Assembly (NCBI RefSeq): GCF_001190925.1
Contig: NZ_CP011072.1
Coordinates: 2,294,001-2,358,000 of the forward strand
Origin: Azoarcus sp. CIB
Lineage (GTDB): Bacteria > Pseudomonadota > Gammaproteobacteria > Burkholderiales > Rhodocyclaceae
Length of the DNA stretch: 64,000 nucleotides
Reading direction: 5' to 3'
Part shown: in pieces, positions 45,147-54,130 of the stretch
Layout: the number at the start of each line of letters is the position of its first letter
Numbering within the stretch: position 1 is the stretch's first letter
Notes under the pieces: generated by a model
Told to the model about the DNA's origin: nothing
The model's input: the letters and a program-made list of their open reading frames with translations, nothing else
Database searches by the model: none
Position numbers and translations under genes: made by a program

Positions 45147-46097
45147 ATGAGTGACTACGATCCCGAAATCGCCGCCGTCCTGCCGCGCCTGACGGACGGC
45201 GACCCTGCCGTGCGGCACATCGCCCTGCGCGACATCGCCGACTTTGCCGACGACTACCCGGAACTGTTCAGCCGCGCGGCCCGCGACGCCGACGCCGGCG
45301 TGCGTCTCGAAGCCGCCCTCGCCCTGGAAGGCGCGACCGACGACGACGCGATCGATGCGCTGGTTGCGCTGCTCGGGGACGCCAACGGCGAGGTCGTCGC
45401 CGCGGCAAGCACGGCCCTCGCCGAAATCCTCGACCCGACCGCCGCGCCGGCATTGCTGCGCAACCTGCCCCGGGTGCAGGGCGAGGCCCGCGCCGCGGTG
45501 CTCGCCGGCCTGCGCCAGCTGCGCCATCCCGCCGCGCTGGCGCCGGCCCTGACGGCGCTCGACGACGCCCTGCCCGCCGTACGCCGTGCGGCCGTCGGCG
45601 TGCTGGCTTATCTGAAGAACGACACCGCGCTGCCGGCGCTCGAGCGGCGCATCATCGAAGATGACGACCCGGCGGTGCGCAAGGCCGCGGTCGCCGCCCT
45701 CACCTTCGCGCCGGTGGGCAGTCCCCTGCCTTCGCTGCTGCGCGCGCTGAAGGACACCGACTGGCAGGTGCGACACGAAGCCGCGATCACCCTCGGACGG
45801 ATACGCCCACCCGACGCCACCGATTCCTTGATCGCCGCACTCGCGGACTCGTCCTGGGAAGTGCGGCAGAAATCGGCCGCAGCACTCGGCGCCTATCGCG
45901 TGGCGCAGGCGATCCCCGCCCTCGGCGAGGCGCTCGACCACCCGATCAGCAACGTGCGCAAGGAAGCGGCCAGTGCCCTCGGTGCCATCGGCCATGCCGC
46001 GGCGATTCCGGCTCTGGAGCGGGCGACGGCGGACCCGGACGTCGAGGTGCGCAAGATCGCCGGACGTGCCCTCGCCCAACTGACCGCGAAGGCATGA
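45147..46097 (+). CDS. HEAT-repeat protein of the AprAB-like operon
   Basis: The 316-residue protein consists almost wholly of about nine to ten HEAT (phycobilisome-lyase-type) repeats, for example DPAVRKAAVAALTFAP and DWQVRHEAAITLGRIRPPDA. There is no signal peptide. Such solenoids act as scaffolds or assembly factors; here it may help assemble the redox pair or join it to the membrane protein. It overlaps the next gene by four bases. Confidence 0.85.
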   Translation: MSDYDPEIAAVLPRLTDGDPAVRHIALRDIADFADDYPELFSRAARDADAGVRLEAALALEGATDDDAIDALVALLGDANGEVVAAASTALAEILDPTAAPALLRNLPRVQGEARAAVLAGLRQLRHPAALAPALTALDDALPAVRRAAVGVLAYLKNDTALPALERRIIEDDDPAVRKAAVAALTFAPVGSPLPSLLRALKDTDWQVRHEAAITLGRIRPPDATDSLIAALADSSWEVRQKSAAALGAYRVAQAIPALGEALDHPISNVRKEAASALGAIGHAAAIPALERATADPDVEVRKIAGRALAQLTAKA

Positions 46098-47344
46098 ACC
46101 GCGCGACGCCCCTGCCCCGCCGCTTCGGTGACGCCCTGCGCGACAACCGGCCGGCGATTGCCGTGGTGCAGTGGGCGTTCGTCGTGCTCTACCTCGTGCT
46201 GCTGATCGCACCGGCGCTGGTATCGGCGGATGACGCGAATGCCGACGTCCTGCACAGCCTGGGCCGCTTCGCCGAGGCGCTGTTCTGGGGCGTGTGGTGG
46301 CCGGGCGTGATCCTGTCGGTAATGCTGATCGGCCAGTTCTGGTGCGGCCTGCTGTGCCCCGACGGCACGCTGACCGAATTCGCCAGCCGCCACGGCAGGG
46401 GCGGCAAGATTCCCGGCTGGCTGCGCTGGCCGTCGCTGCCGCTCGCAGCCTTCGCCGTCATCAGCGTGTTCGAGTACGCGTTGCAGGCGCACGATACGCC
46501 GCGCGGCACCCTGCTCGCGATCGGCACGATGACCGCTCTGGCGCTCGCCTGCGGGGTTTTCGTCGGTCGTGGCAAGCGCGTCTGGTGTCGCTACGCCTGC
46601 CCGGTGGGCGGCATCTTCTCGCTGCTCGCCCGCTGTGCCGTGCTGCACTTCCGGGTGGACCGCTCGGCGTGGGATGCCGCGCCGCGGCCGATCCCGAAGC
46701 CCGTGGACTGCCCCGCGCTGCTCGACATCCGGCGTCTCCGCAGCAACGAGAAGTGCAACATGTGCGCCCGCTGCAGCGGCCACCGCAACGCCGTGGCCAT
46801 GGCCTGGCGCGCGCCGGGCGAGGAGATCGCGGCGCTGCGCGAGGACGAGGCGCGGCCGTGGGAAGCGGCAGGCATCGTCTTCGTCCTCATCGGCCTGCTC
46901 TACGGCGCCCTGCACTGGCAGCACAGCCCCTGGCACCACGCACTGCTCGCCTGCGGCCTTCCCGCGATGCCCGCCGCGGTCGCCGCCGTCCTGCTGCCCG
47001 CACTCGTGCTCGGCTGCGGCACGGCCCTGCTGCTGGCCGTCGCCAGCGGCGGCCGGCGCCTCACCGCGACCCGCCTGGCCTACGCGCTGATTCCCCTCGG
47101 CGGTTTCGGACTGTTCCTCGGCGCCATGGAACATGCGCTGCACATCCTGCACGGCGAGGGCTTTGCCGTCGCCCCGCTGCTGCCCTGGCTGCGGGCCGCC
47201 GTGCTGCTGCCGGCCACGCTGTGGTCAGCCCGTGCCGGCTGCGTGATTCTCGGCAACGGCACTGCCGCACGGACGGGCTTCATTGCGGGAAGCGCCGTGC
47301 TCGCCCTCGCGTGGCAGTTCGCCCCCCACTCCTTCGCCGCCTGA
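46094..47344 (+). CDS. Membrane [4Fe-4S] protein (NapH/CcoG-like)
   Basis: The 416-residue protein has about ten helices. Paired motifs WCGLLCPDG (Cys84, 88) and WCRYACPVGG (Cys165, 169) are the NapH/NosR/CcoG quinol-dehydrogenase pattern. A third group, CNMCARC (Cys221, 224, 227), replaces the usual ferredoxin clusters and has only three Cys. It could carry electrons between the quinone pool and the AprAB-like pair. It is the last gene of the operon. Confidence 0.82.
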   Translation: MNRATPLPRRFGDALRDNRPAIAVVQWAFVVLYLVLLIAPALVSADDANADVLHSLGRFAEALFWGVWWPGVILSVMLIGQFWCGLLCPDGTLTEFASRHGRGGKIPGWLRWPSLPLAAFAVISVFEYALQAHDTPRGTLLAIGTMTALALACGVFVGRGKRVWCRYACPVGGIFSLLARCAVLHFRVDRSAWDAAPRPIPKPVDCPALLDIRRLRSNEKCNMCARCSGHRNAVAMAWRAPGEEIAALREDEARPWEAAGIVFVLIGLLYGALHWQHSPWHHALLACGLPAMPAAVAAVLLPALVLGCGTALLLAVASGGRRLTATRLAYALIPLGGFGLFLGAMEHALHILHGEGFAVAPLLPWLRAAVLLPATLWSARAGCVILGNGTAARTGFIAGSAVLALAWQFAPHSFAA

Positions 47345-47377
47345 AGAGCGCCAGCACACGCGGGCTCAGCGCGCCCG

Positions 47378-47405
47378 CGGTGCATATAGATAGCAGAAAG
47401 TCATA
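47378..47405 (+). promoter_or_regulatory. Shared 28-base motif, copy B
   Basis: This copy sits 139 bases before the phasin gene and matches copy A at 39853-39880 in 21 of 28 positions. It is also 34 bases after the end of the AprAB-like operon, so it could serve either gene set. Confidence 0.45.
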
Positions 47406-47543
47406 TTTCCCAAGCTCCCGGCGCACAACCATACTGGACTCGTATGCTGCACCGCACGAACGGATCCTCAGTCCGATCGTGACGGCAAGGTTCGGCAGAC
47501 GGCATACCCGCACTCAATTCAACACGCACCCGGAGCCAGTCAA

Positions 47544-48104
47544 ATGACCTACAGCAACAAATACCTCGGCACCCTCGCCAAACACTCGCTGGACGGCGCA
47601 CACGCCATTGCGAATTCGACCTTTACCGCTGTGGAGCAGGCTGCCGCACTGAACCTGCAAACCGCTCGCAGCACGCTCGAACACGGACTCTCGCGCGTCG
47701 GGGCCCTGTCCGAGGCGAAGGAACCGCAGGAAGTCTGGGCGCTGGGCGGCGCGATCTCCCAGCCCGGCATCGAGCAGGCCATTGCATGGTCGCGCGGACT
47801 GTACGACATCGTCTCCCGTACGCAGCACGAAATCGGCCAGCGGGGCGAGACGCTGATCAGCGACTTCACCAAGTCGCTCACCGAACTGCTCGACGACGTT
47901 GCGAAGAACGCGCCCAGCGGTTCGGAGCCGGGCATCGCGGCGGTGAAATCGGCCCTCTCTGTCACCCGATCCACCCTCGACAACATCAGCCACACGAGCC
48001 GCAAGGTCGCCGAACTTGCAGACGCCAACGTCGCTGCAGCCGGCGCGGCGATCAAGAGCGCCTCGTCGAAGCAATCCTCGCACGCCGCGAGCAAGGCCGC
48101 CTGA
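47544..48104 (+). CDS. Phasin-family protein
   Basis: The 186-residue protein is mainly amphipathic helix, with phasin-like segments (AAALNLQTARSTLEHGL, then a second helical block) and an Ala/Lys/Ser-rich tail similar to PhaP C-termini. Phasins coat polyhydroxyalkanoate granules and control their number and size. CGGAG precedes the ATG. No PHA synthase gene is in the window. Confidence 0.85.
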   Translation: MTYSNKYLGTLAKHSLDGAHAIANSTFTAVEQAAALNLQTARSTLEHGLSRVGALSEAKEPQEVWALGGAISQPGIEQAIAWSRGLYDIVSRTQHEIGQRGETLISDFTKSLTELLDDVAKNAPSGSEPGIAAVKSALSVTRSTLDNISHTSRKVAELADANVAAAGAAIKSASSKQSSHAASKAA

Positions 48105-48129
48105 GGCGATCCGTCCTCAACCGGTTACA

Positions 48130-49731
48130 CTAGGCCCGCTGCGCCGCGTCCTGCAGCACCAGATCCGCCGCCCGTTCGGCGATCATGATCGTCGGTGCGT
48201 TCGTGTTGCCGGACACCAGCAGCGGCATCACCGACGCATCGACCACCCGCAGGCCGTCGAGCCCATGCACGCGCAGGCGGGCATCGACGACCGCGTCGCC
48301 GCCCGTCCCCATCGCGCAGGTTCCCACGGGGTGATACAGCGTCTTGCCGGTCTCGCGCGCAAACGCGAGCCAGTCGTCGTCGCTCGCGACATGCCGTCCC
48401 GGCAGTAGTTCGCGGCGCACATAGGGCGCGATGGCGGCCTGCTCCCCGATCGTGCGCGCCTGTCGCAAGCCTGCCAGCAGCGTCTGCCGATCGCGTTCCG
48501 CGCTCAGATAGCCCGGACGGATCTTCGGCGGCGCCAGCGCATCGGCATTGTCGATGAAGATCTCGCCCCGGCTCTCGGGGCGCAACTGGCACACCCCGCA
48601 GGTCAGACCGGGCTCGCGCTCGGTCTTGCCGGTCGCGAAATCGAAGGTCGCCGGCATGACATGAAGCTGGATGTCGGGCCGGCCGACCGGAGTCCCTGTG
48701 CTCAGGAACGCGTTGACGTGGGCAGCGCTCGTCGCCAGCAGGCCGCGACGCCGCCAGCCGTAGTGCGCGATTTCGCGCAGCAGACGCCAGCCGCGCGTCG
48801 CCTCGTTGATCGTCTCCACACCCCCGACCCGGTAAGTCAGGCTCACCATGTAATGATCCTGCAGATTCGCGCCGACCCCCGGCAAATGCGCGACGACCGG
48901 GATGCCCAGTTCCTGCAGGCGCGTGCCGCTGCCGACGCCCGACCGTTGCAGCAGGGCCGGCGACTGCACCGCCCCGGCACTCAGGATCACTTCGCGCGCC
49001 GCCTTCAGTACGATGTCGCGTCCGCCGACCCGCAGGCGGACACCCGTCGCGCGGCGGCCTTCAAACAGCACGTGGGTCACCTGCGCGTTCGTCACCACGC
49101 GCAGGTTGCTGCGCTTGAGTGCCGGACGCAGATAGGCATTCGCGGTGCTGCTGCGGATCCCTTTGCGCACCGTCATCTGGAAATAGCCCACCCCCTCCTG
49201 CAAGTCGCCGTTGAAATCTTCGCGCAGCGGCAGGCCGGACGCACGCGCCGCCGCGATGTAGGCCTCCGCCAGCGGATGACGCACGGACACGTCGCTCACC
49301 CCGAGCGGCCCGCCCACGCCGTGGAACGCGTCGGCGCCGCGCACCTGGTCCTCCGAGCGGCGGAAATACGGCAGCACGTCGGACCAACCCCAGCCCGGAT
49401 TGCCGAGATCGCGCCAGGCGTCGTAATCCTGTGGCTGACCGCGAACGTAGAGCAGGCCGTTGATGGCCGAGGAGCCACCCAGCACCTTGCCGCGCGGCCA
49501 GAGGATGGCCCGGTTGCCGCTGGAGGGTTCCGGCTCGCTGTGGAACAACCAGTTGCCGCGCGGATGGGCGCGATTCCACACGTAGCCGACGGGGATGTGG
49601 AAGGACGGATGACGGCCGGCCCCGCCCGCCTCGATCAGGGCGACCCGATGGCGGCCGTCGGCGCTCAGCCGGTTCGCGAGCACGCAGCCCGCACTGCCGC
49701 CACCGACGATGATGTAGTCGTGATCGGACAT
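48130..49731 (-). CDS. GMC-family flavin alcohol dehydrogenase
   Basis: The 533-residue protein is a glucose-methanol-choline oxidoreductase: FAD motif VGGGSAGCVLANRL (about 7-20), GMC signature 1 PRGKVLGGSSAINGL (about 80-94), signature 2 SAGAVQSPALLQRSG, and the C-terminal active-site YHPVGTCAMG. It oxidises an alcohol, possibly alkane- or choline-like; the substrate is unknown. It lies directly downstream of a broken ABC binding-protein gene. Confidence 0.93.
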   Translation of the reverse strand: MSDHDYIIVGGGSAGCVLANRLSADGRHRVALIEAGGAGRHPSFHIPVGYVWNRAHPRGNWLFHSEPEPSSGNRAILWPRGKVLGGSSAINGLLYVRGQPQDYDAWRDLGNPGWGWSDVLPYFRRSEDQVRGADAFHGVGGPLGVSDVSVRHPLAEAYIAAARASGLPLREDFNGDLQEGVGYFQMTVRKGIRSSTANAYLRPALKRSNLRVVTNAQVTHVLFEGRRATGVRLRVGGRDIVLKAAREVILSAGAVQSPALLQRSGVGSGTRLQELGIPVVAHLPGVGANLQDHYMVSLTYRVGGVETINEATRGWRLLREIAHYGWRRRGLLATSAAHVNAFLSTGTPVGRPDIQLHVMPATFDFATGKTEREPGLTCGVCQLRPESRGEIFIDNADALAPPKIRPGYLSAERDRQTLLAGLRQARTIGEQAAIAPYVRRELLPGRHVASDDDWLAFARETGKTLYHPVGTCAMGTGGDAVVDARLRVHGLDGLRVVDASVMPLLVSGNTNAPTIMIAERAADLVLQDAAQRA

Positions 49732-49743
49732 GGGATCGCCGCC

Positions 49744-50154
49744 TCAGGCCGGGTTCTTGGACTTGAAGTCCGCGATGAGCGTCTGCCAGAAGGGATCGCT
49801 GGGATTCTCGCGCGCCAGTCCGGTGAGTGCCCGTTCATACAGCCCGAGGTCCACGGCGCCATCCACGCTGCGCCCCTTGCCTTCGAGGAAGCCGCTGTCC
49901 TCCATCACCGTCCAGAACTGGCGCAGCCCTTTCAGGTACGGGTCGCTGCTGTTGTCCTTGTAGGGATCGTAGAAATCCTTCTCCAGCACGTCGCGGTCGA
50001 TGCGCACGTACTTGGCGAGGATGTCGATCGTCTCCTTGCGGTGCTCCACGGCGTACTTCTCGGCGCGCAGGATGGCCCGCAGGAAAATGCTTTCGATATT
50101 CATTCGTCGGCCGACCTGCGCCATCCGACCGGCAGCAGCGAATATGCAATCCAT
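49744..50154 (-). pseudogene. C-terminal remnant of a NitT/TauT binding protein
   Basis: The 136-residue frame reads as the last third of an ABC substrate-binding protein (RAILRAEKYAVEHRKETIDILAKYV, then DPYLKGLRQFWTVMEDSGFL). The signal peptide and first lobe are missing. From about 50104 upstream the conserved sequence stops. I treat it as truncated by deletion. It points to a lost ABC importer that fed the GMC oxidoreductase. Confidence 0.7.
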
Positions 50155-50229
50155 GTTTTCTTATTTCCCCGTTTGCGCCGCCATCCATAAAGTCGGGGTT
50201 CATCCCGCATCCATTGTGAATTGGCAAAC

Positions 50230-51234
50230 ATGTCGCGCAACAAACTCATCTCGCTGTCGGAGGCGGTCCGCCGCTACACCTGGGACGGCATGCAATACGC
50301 CAGCGGCGCCGCCCTGCCGGTAGGCTCGGACGCCATCGTTTTCGGCCGCGAACTGCTGCGCCAGAAACGGCGCAATCTGCATTCGATCTTTCACTGCAAC
50401 ACCCAGCAGCTCAACCTGCTTGCCGCCGCCGGCGCAACGACGCACGCCGAATGCGGCTTCACCGGATTGGAGGTCTTCGGCTTTGCCAACGGCCTGCGCC
50501 GAGCCGTGGAGAGCGGCGATCTCGCGCTCGAAGACTATTCCAACCTCGCGATGGCGCTGCGCCTCCTCGGCGGTGCCCTGCGCCTGCCCTTCGTACCCGC
50601 GACGGTGAATATCGGTTCCGACCTGCAGCACCGCAGCGCCTTCGCGCCCGACGAATATCCCGCAGCGGACAAGATCCCCGCCGTCACCGATCCCTTCTCC
50701 GGCCGCACCGTCGGCGCCCTCCGGCCGCTCGAACCGGACCTCGCCGCGATTCACGTCACCCTCGCCGATCCCGCGGGCAACGCGATCATGCTCGGCACCG
50801 AGTGGAGCCGCTACGAGCTGTCGCGCGCCGCAAAGCGCGTCGTGCTGATCGCCGATGCGATCGTCGACGACGCCTGCATCCGCCAGTATCCGAACCTCGT
50901 GCGCATCCCGGACATCATCGTCGAAGCCGTCGTCTACTGGCCCTTCGGCGCCTGGCCGCAGGGCTCGCCGGGGATGTACGACGTCGACGAAGAACACATG
51001 AAGGCGATGAACACCGCCCTCGCGACCGTCGCAGGGACGGAGGCCTACATCGAGTCCTTCGTCGAGCCCTACGCCGACATCGACGCCTACCTCGACCTGA
51101 TCGGGCGCGACAAGATCGCGGCCCTCTCGCAGACCTCGACCGGGTTCCTGCTCGACCCCTATCGCCAATGGATCAAGCCGCACGCCGAAGTGCTGTCCCT
51201 GATCGCCGAAAGCACGCTGGAGACCACGCAATGA
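50230..51234 (+). CDS. CoA-transferase subunit A (glutaconate/IpdA-like)
   Basis: The 334-residue protein is a class I CoA-transferase alpha subunit, with an N-terminal segment LSEAVRRYTWDGMQYASGAALPVG and the block ALRPLEPDLAAIHVTLADPAGNA. Related proteins include glutaconate CoA-transferase and the IpdAB steroid ring hydrolase. ATG 50230 is preferred to TTG 50221. It overlaps subunit B by four bases. Confidence 0.85.
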   Translation: MSRNKLISLSEAVRRYTWDGMQYASGAALPVGSDAIVFGRELLRQKRRNLHSIFHCNTQQLNLLAAAGATTHAECGFTGLEVFGFANGLRRAVESGDLALEDYSNLAMALRLLGGALRLPFVPATVNIGSDLQHRSAFAPDEYPAADKIPAVTDPFSGRTVGALRPLEPDLAAIHVTLADPAGNAIMLGTEWSRYELSRAAKRVVLIADAIVDDACIRQYPNLVRIPDIIVEAVVYWPFGAWPQGSPGMYDVDEEHMKAMNTALATVAGTEAYIESFVEPYADIDAYLDLIGRDKIAALSQTSTGFLLDPYRQWIKPHAEVLSLIAESTLETTQ

Positions 51235-52040
51235 GCGTCGCACAAACCCTGCCCTGCACGCGCCAGGAGATGATGGCCATCGCGACGGGGCGCGAGATCC
51301 GCGACGGCGAACTCGCGATCTTCGGCGTCGGCCTGTCGATGCTTGCCGGCTACTTCGCGCAGGCCCATCACGCGCCCAACGTCAGGGCCATGACCGAAGG
51401 CGGGATCTACGGCGCCGAACCGGTGGGCGGCCTGCCGTGGGGAATCGAGTGCAACCGCATCTCGAGCAATGCCACGAGCTTCACCAGCTGCCTCGACGCG
51501 CTCGGCTGCCTCGTCGCCTCCGGGCGCTGCGACGTCGGGATCATCGGCGCCGCGCAGGTCGACCGCTTCGGCAACGTCAACACCACCGGGATCTGGGACG
51601 GCGAGGACGGACATATCGGCGACAGCTACCGCCTGCCGAAGACGCGGCTGACCGGCGCAGGCGGCGCCAACGACATCGCCTGCGGCGCGAAGCGCTACGT
51701 GATCATGCTCAACCACGAACCCAAGCGCTTCGTGAACAAGGTCAGCTACGTCACCTCGCCCGGCTACCTCGACGGCGGCGACGCGCGCGACCGCCACGGC
51801 TTCGTCGGCGGCGGGCCGGCCGCGATCATCACCACGCTGGGCATCCTGCGTCCGGATCCGGTCACGCGCGAGTTCCGGCTGGACGCCTGGTTCCCCTTCT
51901 CCGGGGTCGACGAGATCCTCGGGAATACCGGATGGGACCTGAAGGTCTCGCCGGACGCGCACGTCGTGCCCGAACCGACCCCATCCGAACTCGCCGCCCT
52001 GCGCCGCGTCGATGCAACCGGGATGCTGCGCCGATCCTGA
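51231..52040 (+). CDS. CoA-transferase subunit B (glutaconate/IpdB-like)
   Basis: The 269-residue beta subunit has the probable catalytic glutamate in AMTEGGIYG (about residue 57), the class motif CDVGIIGAAQVDRFGNVN, and the glycine-rich GGGPAAIIT loop. With subunit A it would move CoA between acids or hydrolyse a cyclic acyl-CoA. The substrate is unknown. An ATGA overlap couples it to subunit A. Confidence 0.85.
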   Translation: MSVAQTLPCTRQEMMAIATGREIRDGELAIFGVGLSMLAGYFAQAHHAPNVRAMTEGGIYGAEPVGGLPWGIECNRISSNATSFTSCLDALGCLVASGRCDVGIIGAAQVDRFGNVNTTGIWDGEDGHIGDSYRLPKTRLTGAGGANDIACGAKRYVIMLNHEPKRFVNKVSYVTSPGYLDGGDARDRHGFVGGGPAAIITTLGILRPDPVTREFRLDAWFPFSGVDEILGNTGWDLKVSPDAHVVPEPTPSELAALRRVDATGMLRRS

Positions 52041-52104
52041 CGCGGGCAACGCGGCAGCACAACCTGCCGGTTCAATCCTTCAATACTTCGGAGTCCTACC
52101 CACC

Positions 52105-52503
52105 ATGGAACTGAAACTCGGCTACCAGGCCCTGCTGGCGGAAGCGAACGCCCTGGTCGAAGCCATCCCGCGCGACGAGGCCGCCCGCCTCCTCGACGAC
52201 CCGGACGTGCTGTTCGTCGATATTCGCGACGTGCGCGAACTGCAGCGCGACGGGATGATCCCCGGCGCCCTCCACGCCCCGCGCGGCATGCTGGAATTCT
52301 GGGTCGATCCCGACAGCCCGTACCACAAGGAAGTGTTCGCCTCTGGCCGGCGCTTCATCCTGTATTGCGCCAGCGCCTGGCGCTCGGCCCTCGCCACCGC
52401 GCAGCTCGCGCGCATGGGCCTGCCGCGCGTGAGTCACCTCGAAGATGGGTTTTCGGCGTGGAAGAAGGCGCAGCTTCCGGTGGCATTTCCGCAGGGGAAA
52501 TGA
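52105..52503 (+). CDS. Single-domain rhodanese
   Basis: The 132-residue protein is one rhodanese domain with FVDIRDVRELQRDGMIPGALHAPRG and the active-site loop YCASAWRSA (Cys88). It would carry a persulfide in sulfur transfer. ATG 52105 is chosen over the upstream frame, which lies in the CoA-transferase spacer. Confidence 0.92.
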   Translation: MELKLGYQALLAEANALVEAIPRDEAARLLDDPDVLFVDIRDVRELQRDGMIPGALHAPRGMLEFWVDPDSPYHKEVFASGRRFILYCASAWRSALATAQLARMGLPRVSHLEDGFSAWKKAQLPVAFPQGK

Positions 52504-52695
52504 GCTGTTCCTGACGATTGCGGTCGAAAAGTCGATCGCTTCACGAAAAAGCGCCCGGCTTGCCGCGTCTGGCCGACGGCCCCTTGCATGCCCGCGCGAC
52601 GTAGCCTATACGTACCTCTTGCACTACCCGCCTGCTTTGGCCTGATCGCAAGGCTCCCCGACCCACAACGCGGCGCGCACGCACGACAAGGACCC

Positions 52696-53316
52696 ATGGA
52701 TAAACTCAAGCTTACCTACTTCGACTTTTCCGGCGGACGGGCGGAGCCTGCGCGGCTGGCCCTGCACATCGGCGGAATTCCGTTCGAGGACAATCGTTTC
52801 GCGCCTGGCGATTTTCCAGAGGTCCGCAAGACCGCTCCGCTGAACCAGGTGCCGACTCTTCACATCAATGACGTGCAGGTCACCCAAAGCGACGCGATTA
52901 CGCGCTATGCCGGGAAACTTGCCGGGCTTTACCCCGAAGACGACCTTCAGGCGCTGTACTGCGATGAAGTGATGGGCGCGCTGGAAGACATCAACACAAA
53001 GCTCGGGGCGACCTTTGGAATGACCGGGGATGTGCTGAAAAACGCCCGCGAGGCCCTGGTAGCGGATGCGTTGCCACGTTATTTGCGATGGCTGCAGAAC
53101 CAGCTCGAAGACCACGGTGGCGAGTTTTTTGCGGACCATCGCCTGACCGTGGCCGACCTCAAGGCCTTCGTCATCCTACGCTGGCTTGGCTCCGGCAAGC
53201 TGGACCACATTCCAGCCGACCTGATCGAGACCGTGACGCCAAAACTCGTGGCCTTCATGGACCGGATCGCCGGGATGCCTGCCATCGCGCATTATTACGA
53301 GACGCACGGGTCGTAG
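52696..53316 (+). CDS. Glutathione S-transferase (sigma-like)
   Basis: The 206-residue protein has the GST N-domain opening KLTYFDFSGGRAEPARL (catalytic Tyr8), the glutathione-binding NQVPTL and QSDAITRY loops, and an all-helical C-domain. The sigma/alpha-like pattern is uncommon in bacteria but known. AAGGA precedes the ATG. It is the last intact GC-rich gene before the island. Confidence 0.9.
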   Translation: MDKLKLTYFDFSGGRAEPARLALHIGGIPFEDNRFAPGDFPEVRKTAPLNQVPTLHINDVQVTQSDAITRYAGKLAGLYPEDDLQALYCDEVMGALEDINTKLGATFGMTGDVLKNAREALVADALPRYLRWLQNQLEDHGGEFFADHRLTVADLKAFVILRWLGSGKLDHIPADLIETVTPKLVAFMDRIAGMPAIAHYYETHGS

Positions 53317-53324
53317 TGATGTAA

Positions 53325-53475
53325 GCGACCGGGGAACGCATCTTGACGGAGCGCAAGCGCCATGAGGGGATTTCCTCGTACTTCCACCAGCACGGCTACA
53401 CCCGCATTCCGGACGGTCATCTGCCGCCTCCGGGCGAGTGCCGTGTCTGGTATCCGGACAGGCCGGCAGGTATGG
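53325..53475 (+). pseudogene. Remnant of a host gene at the left island edge
   Basis: One frame reads ERKRHEGISSYF, HGYTRIPDGHLPPPGECRVWYPDRPAG, a conserved segment I know from small proline-rich (lipo)proteins of Betaproteobacteria. The upstream part lacks a start, and after PDRPAG the sequence switches to AT-rich DNA and stops at 53493. The gene appears cut by the insertion that brought in the island. Confidence 0.5.
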
Positions 53476-53584
53476 CAGGTGATATATCTATTTAATTCAA
53501 TAATTTTCGCGCGATATATATTGCTGCGTTTGACTGTGCTGCGACTGAAATGATGATCAATTTAAAGCTTATTTGGGCCTTGCT

Positions 53585-54061
53585 ATGAATGGTGAGATAA
53601 ATTATGAAAACAACCCCTTGCATGGTGTTAGTTTAAAAAAGTTGTTAACTGAAATCGTTGATCACTATGGCTTTGAAATTTTATTTGCCTATTTAAACAT
53701 CAATTGTTTTAATAGCAATCCAAGTATAGAGTCCAGTGAAAAATTCCTTAGAAAGACGGATTGGGCGCGTGAGAAAGTTGAAGCGTTTTATTTATATCAA
53801 TTTATGAATTTACCTCGCGCGTCGGCCGATCAATTTGAATTACCCCCCAGAGATCGCGTTATTCCACAGGGTCAAACGCCGGGCAAGCCGGCTGAATTGA
53901 GTCTGGAAGACGCTGAGCGGTTACGCGAAAAGCGCGCCAAAAAAACGGCTATGCGAGGCCCGGATGCAGGCCGCCGTGCCAACTCGGATAAGAGTATGTC
54001 AAATTATTCAAGGGCCTCCATTTATCGTACTTCCGATCCAATGGAGAAGTATAAAAAATAA
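53585..54061 (+). CDS. VF530-family DNA-binding protein with extended tail
   Basis: The first 70 residues match the VF530/DUF2132 domain: [27 protein letters not shown]-like [27 protein letters not shown]. The remaining 80 residues are a basic, Arg/Lys/Ser-rich tail without recognised domain. Codon use is AT-rich, unlike the flanking host genes. ATG 53585 is favoured over TTG 53573. VF530 proteins are thought to bind DNA; the partner is unknown. Confidence 0.75.
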   Translation: MNGEINYENNPLHGVSLKKLLTEIVDHYGFEILFAYLNINCFNSNPSIESSEKFLRKTDWAREKVEAFYLYQFMNLPRASADQFELPPRDRVIPQGQTPGKPAELSLEDAERLREKRAKKTAMRGPDAGRRANSDKSMSNYSRASIYRTSDPMEKYKK

Positions 54062-54130
54062 ATCTGCTTTCAGAATATTCAAAGGCAAGGCGTCGAAGGT
54101 TTTTTAGAATTATTTTGTACCATTCAAAAT

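Noticed and set aside
46094-47344. Part of a periplasmic nitrate reductase (napH)
   Set aside because: No napA, napB or napG nearby and the C-terminal ferredoxin clusters of NapH are missing.
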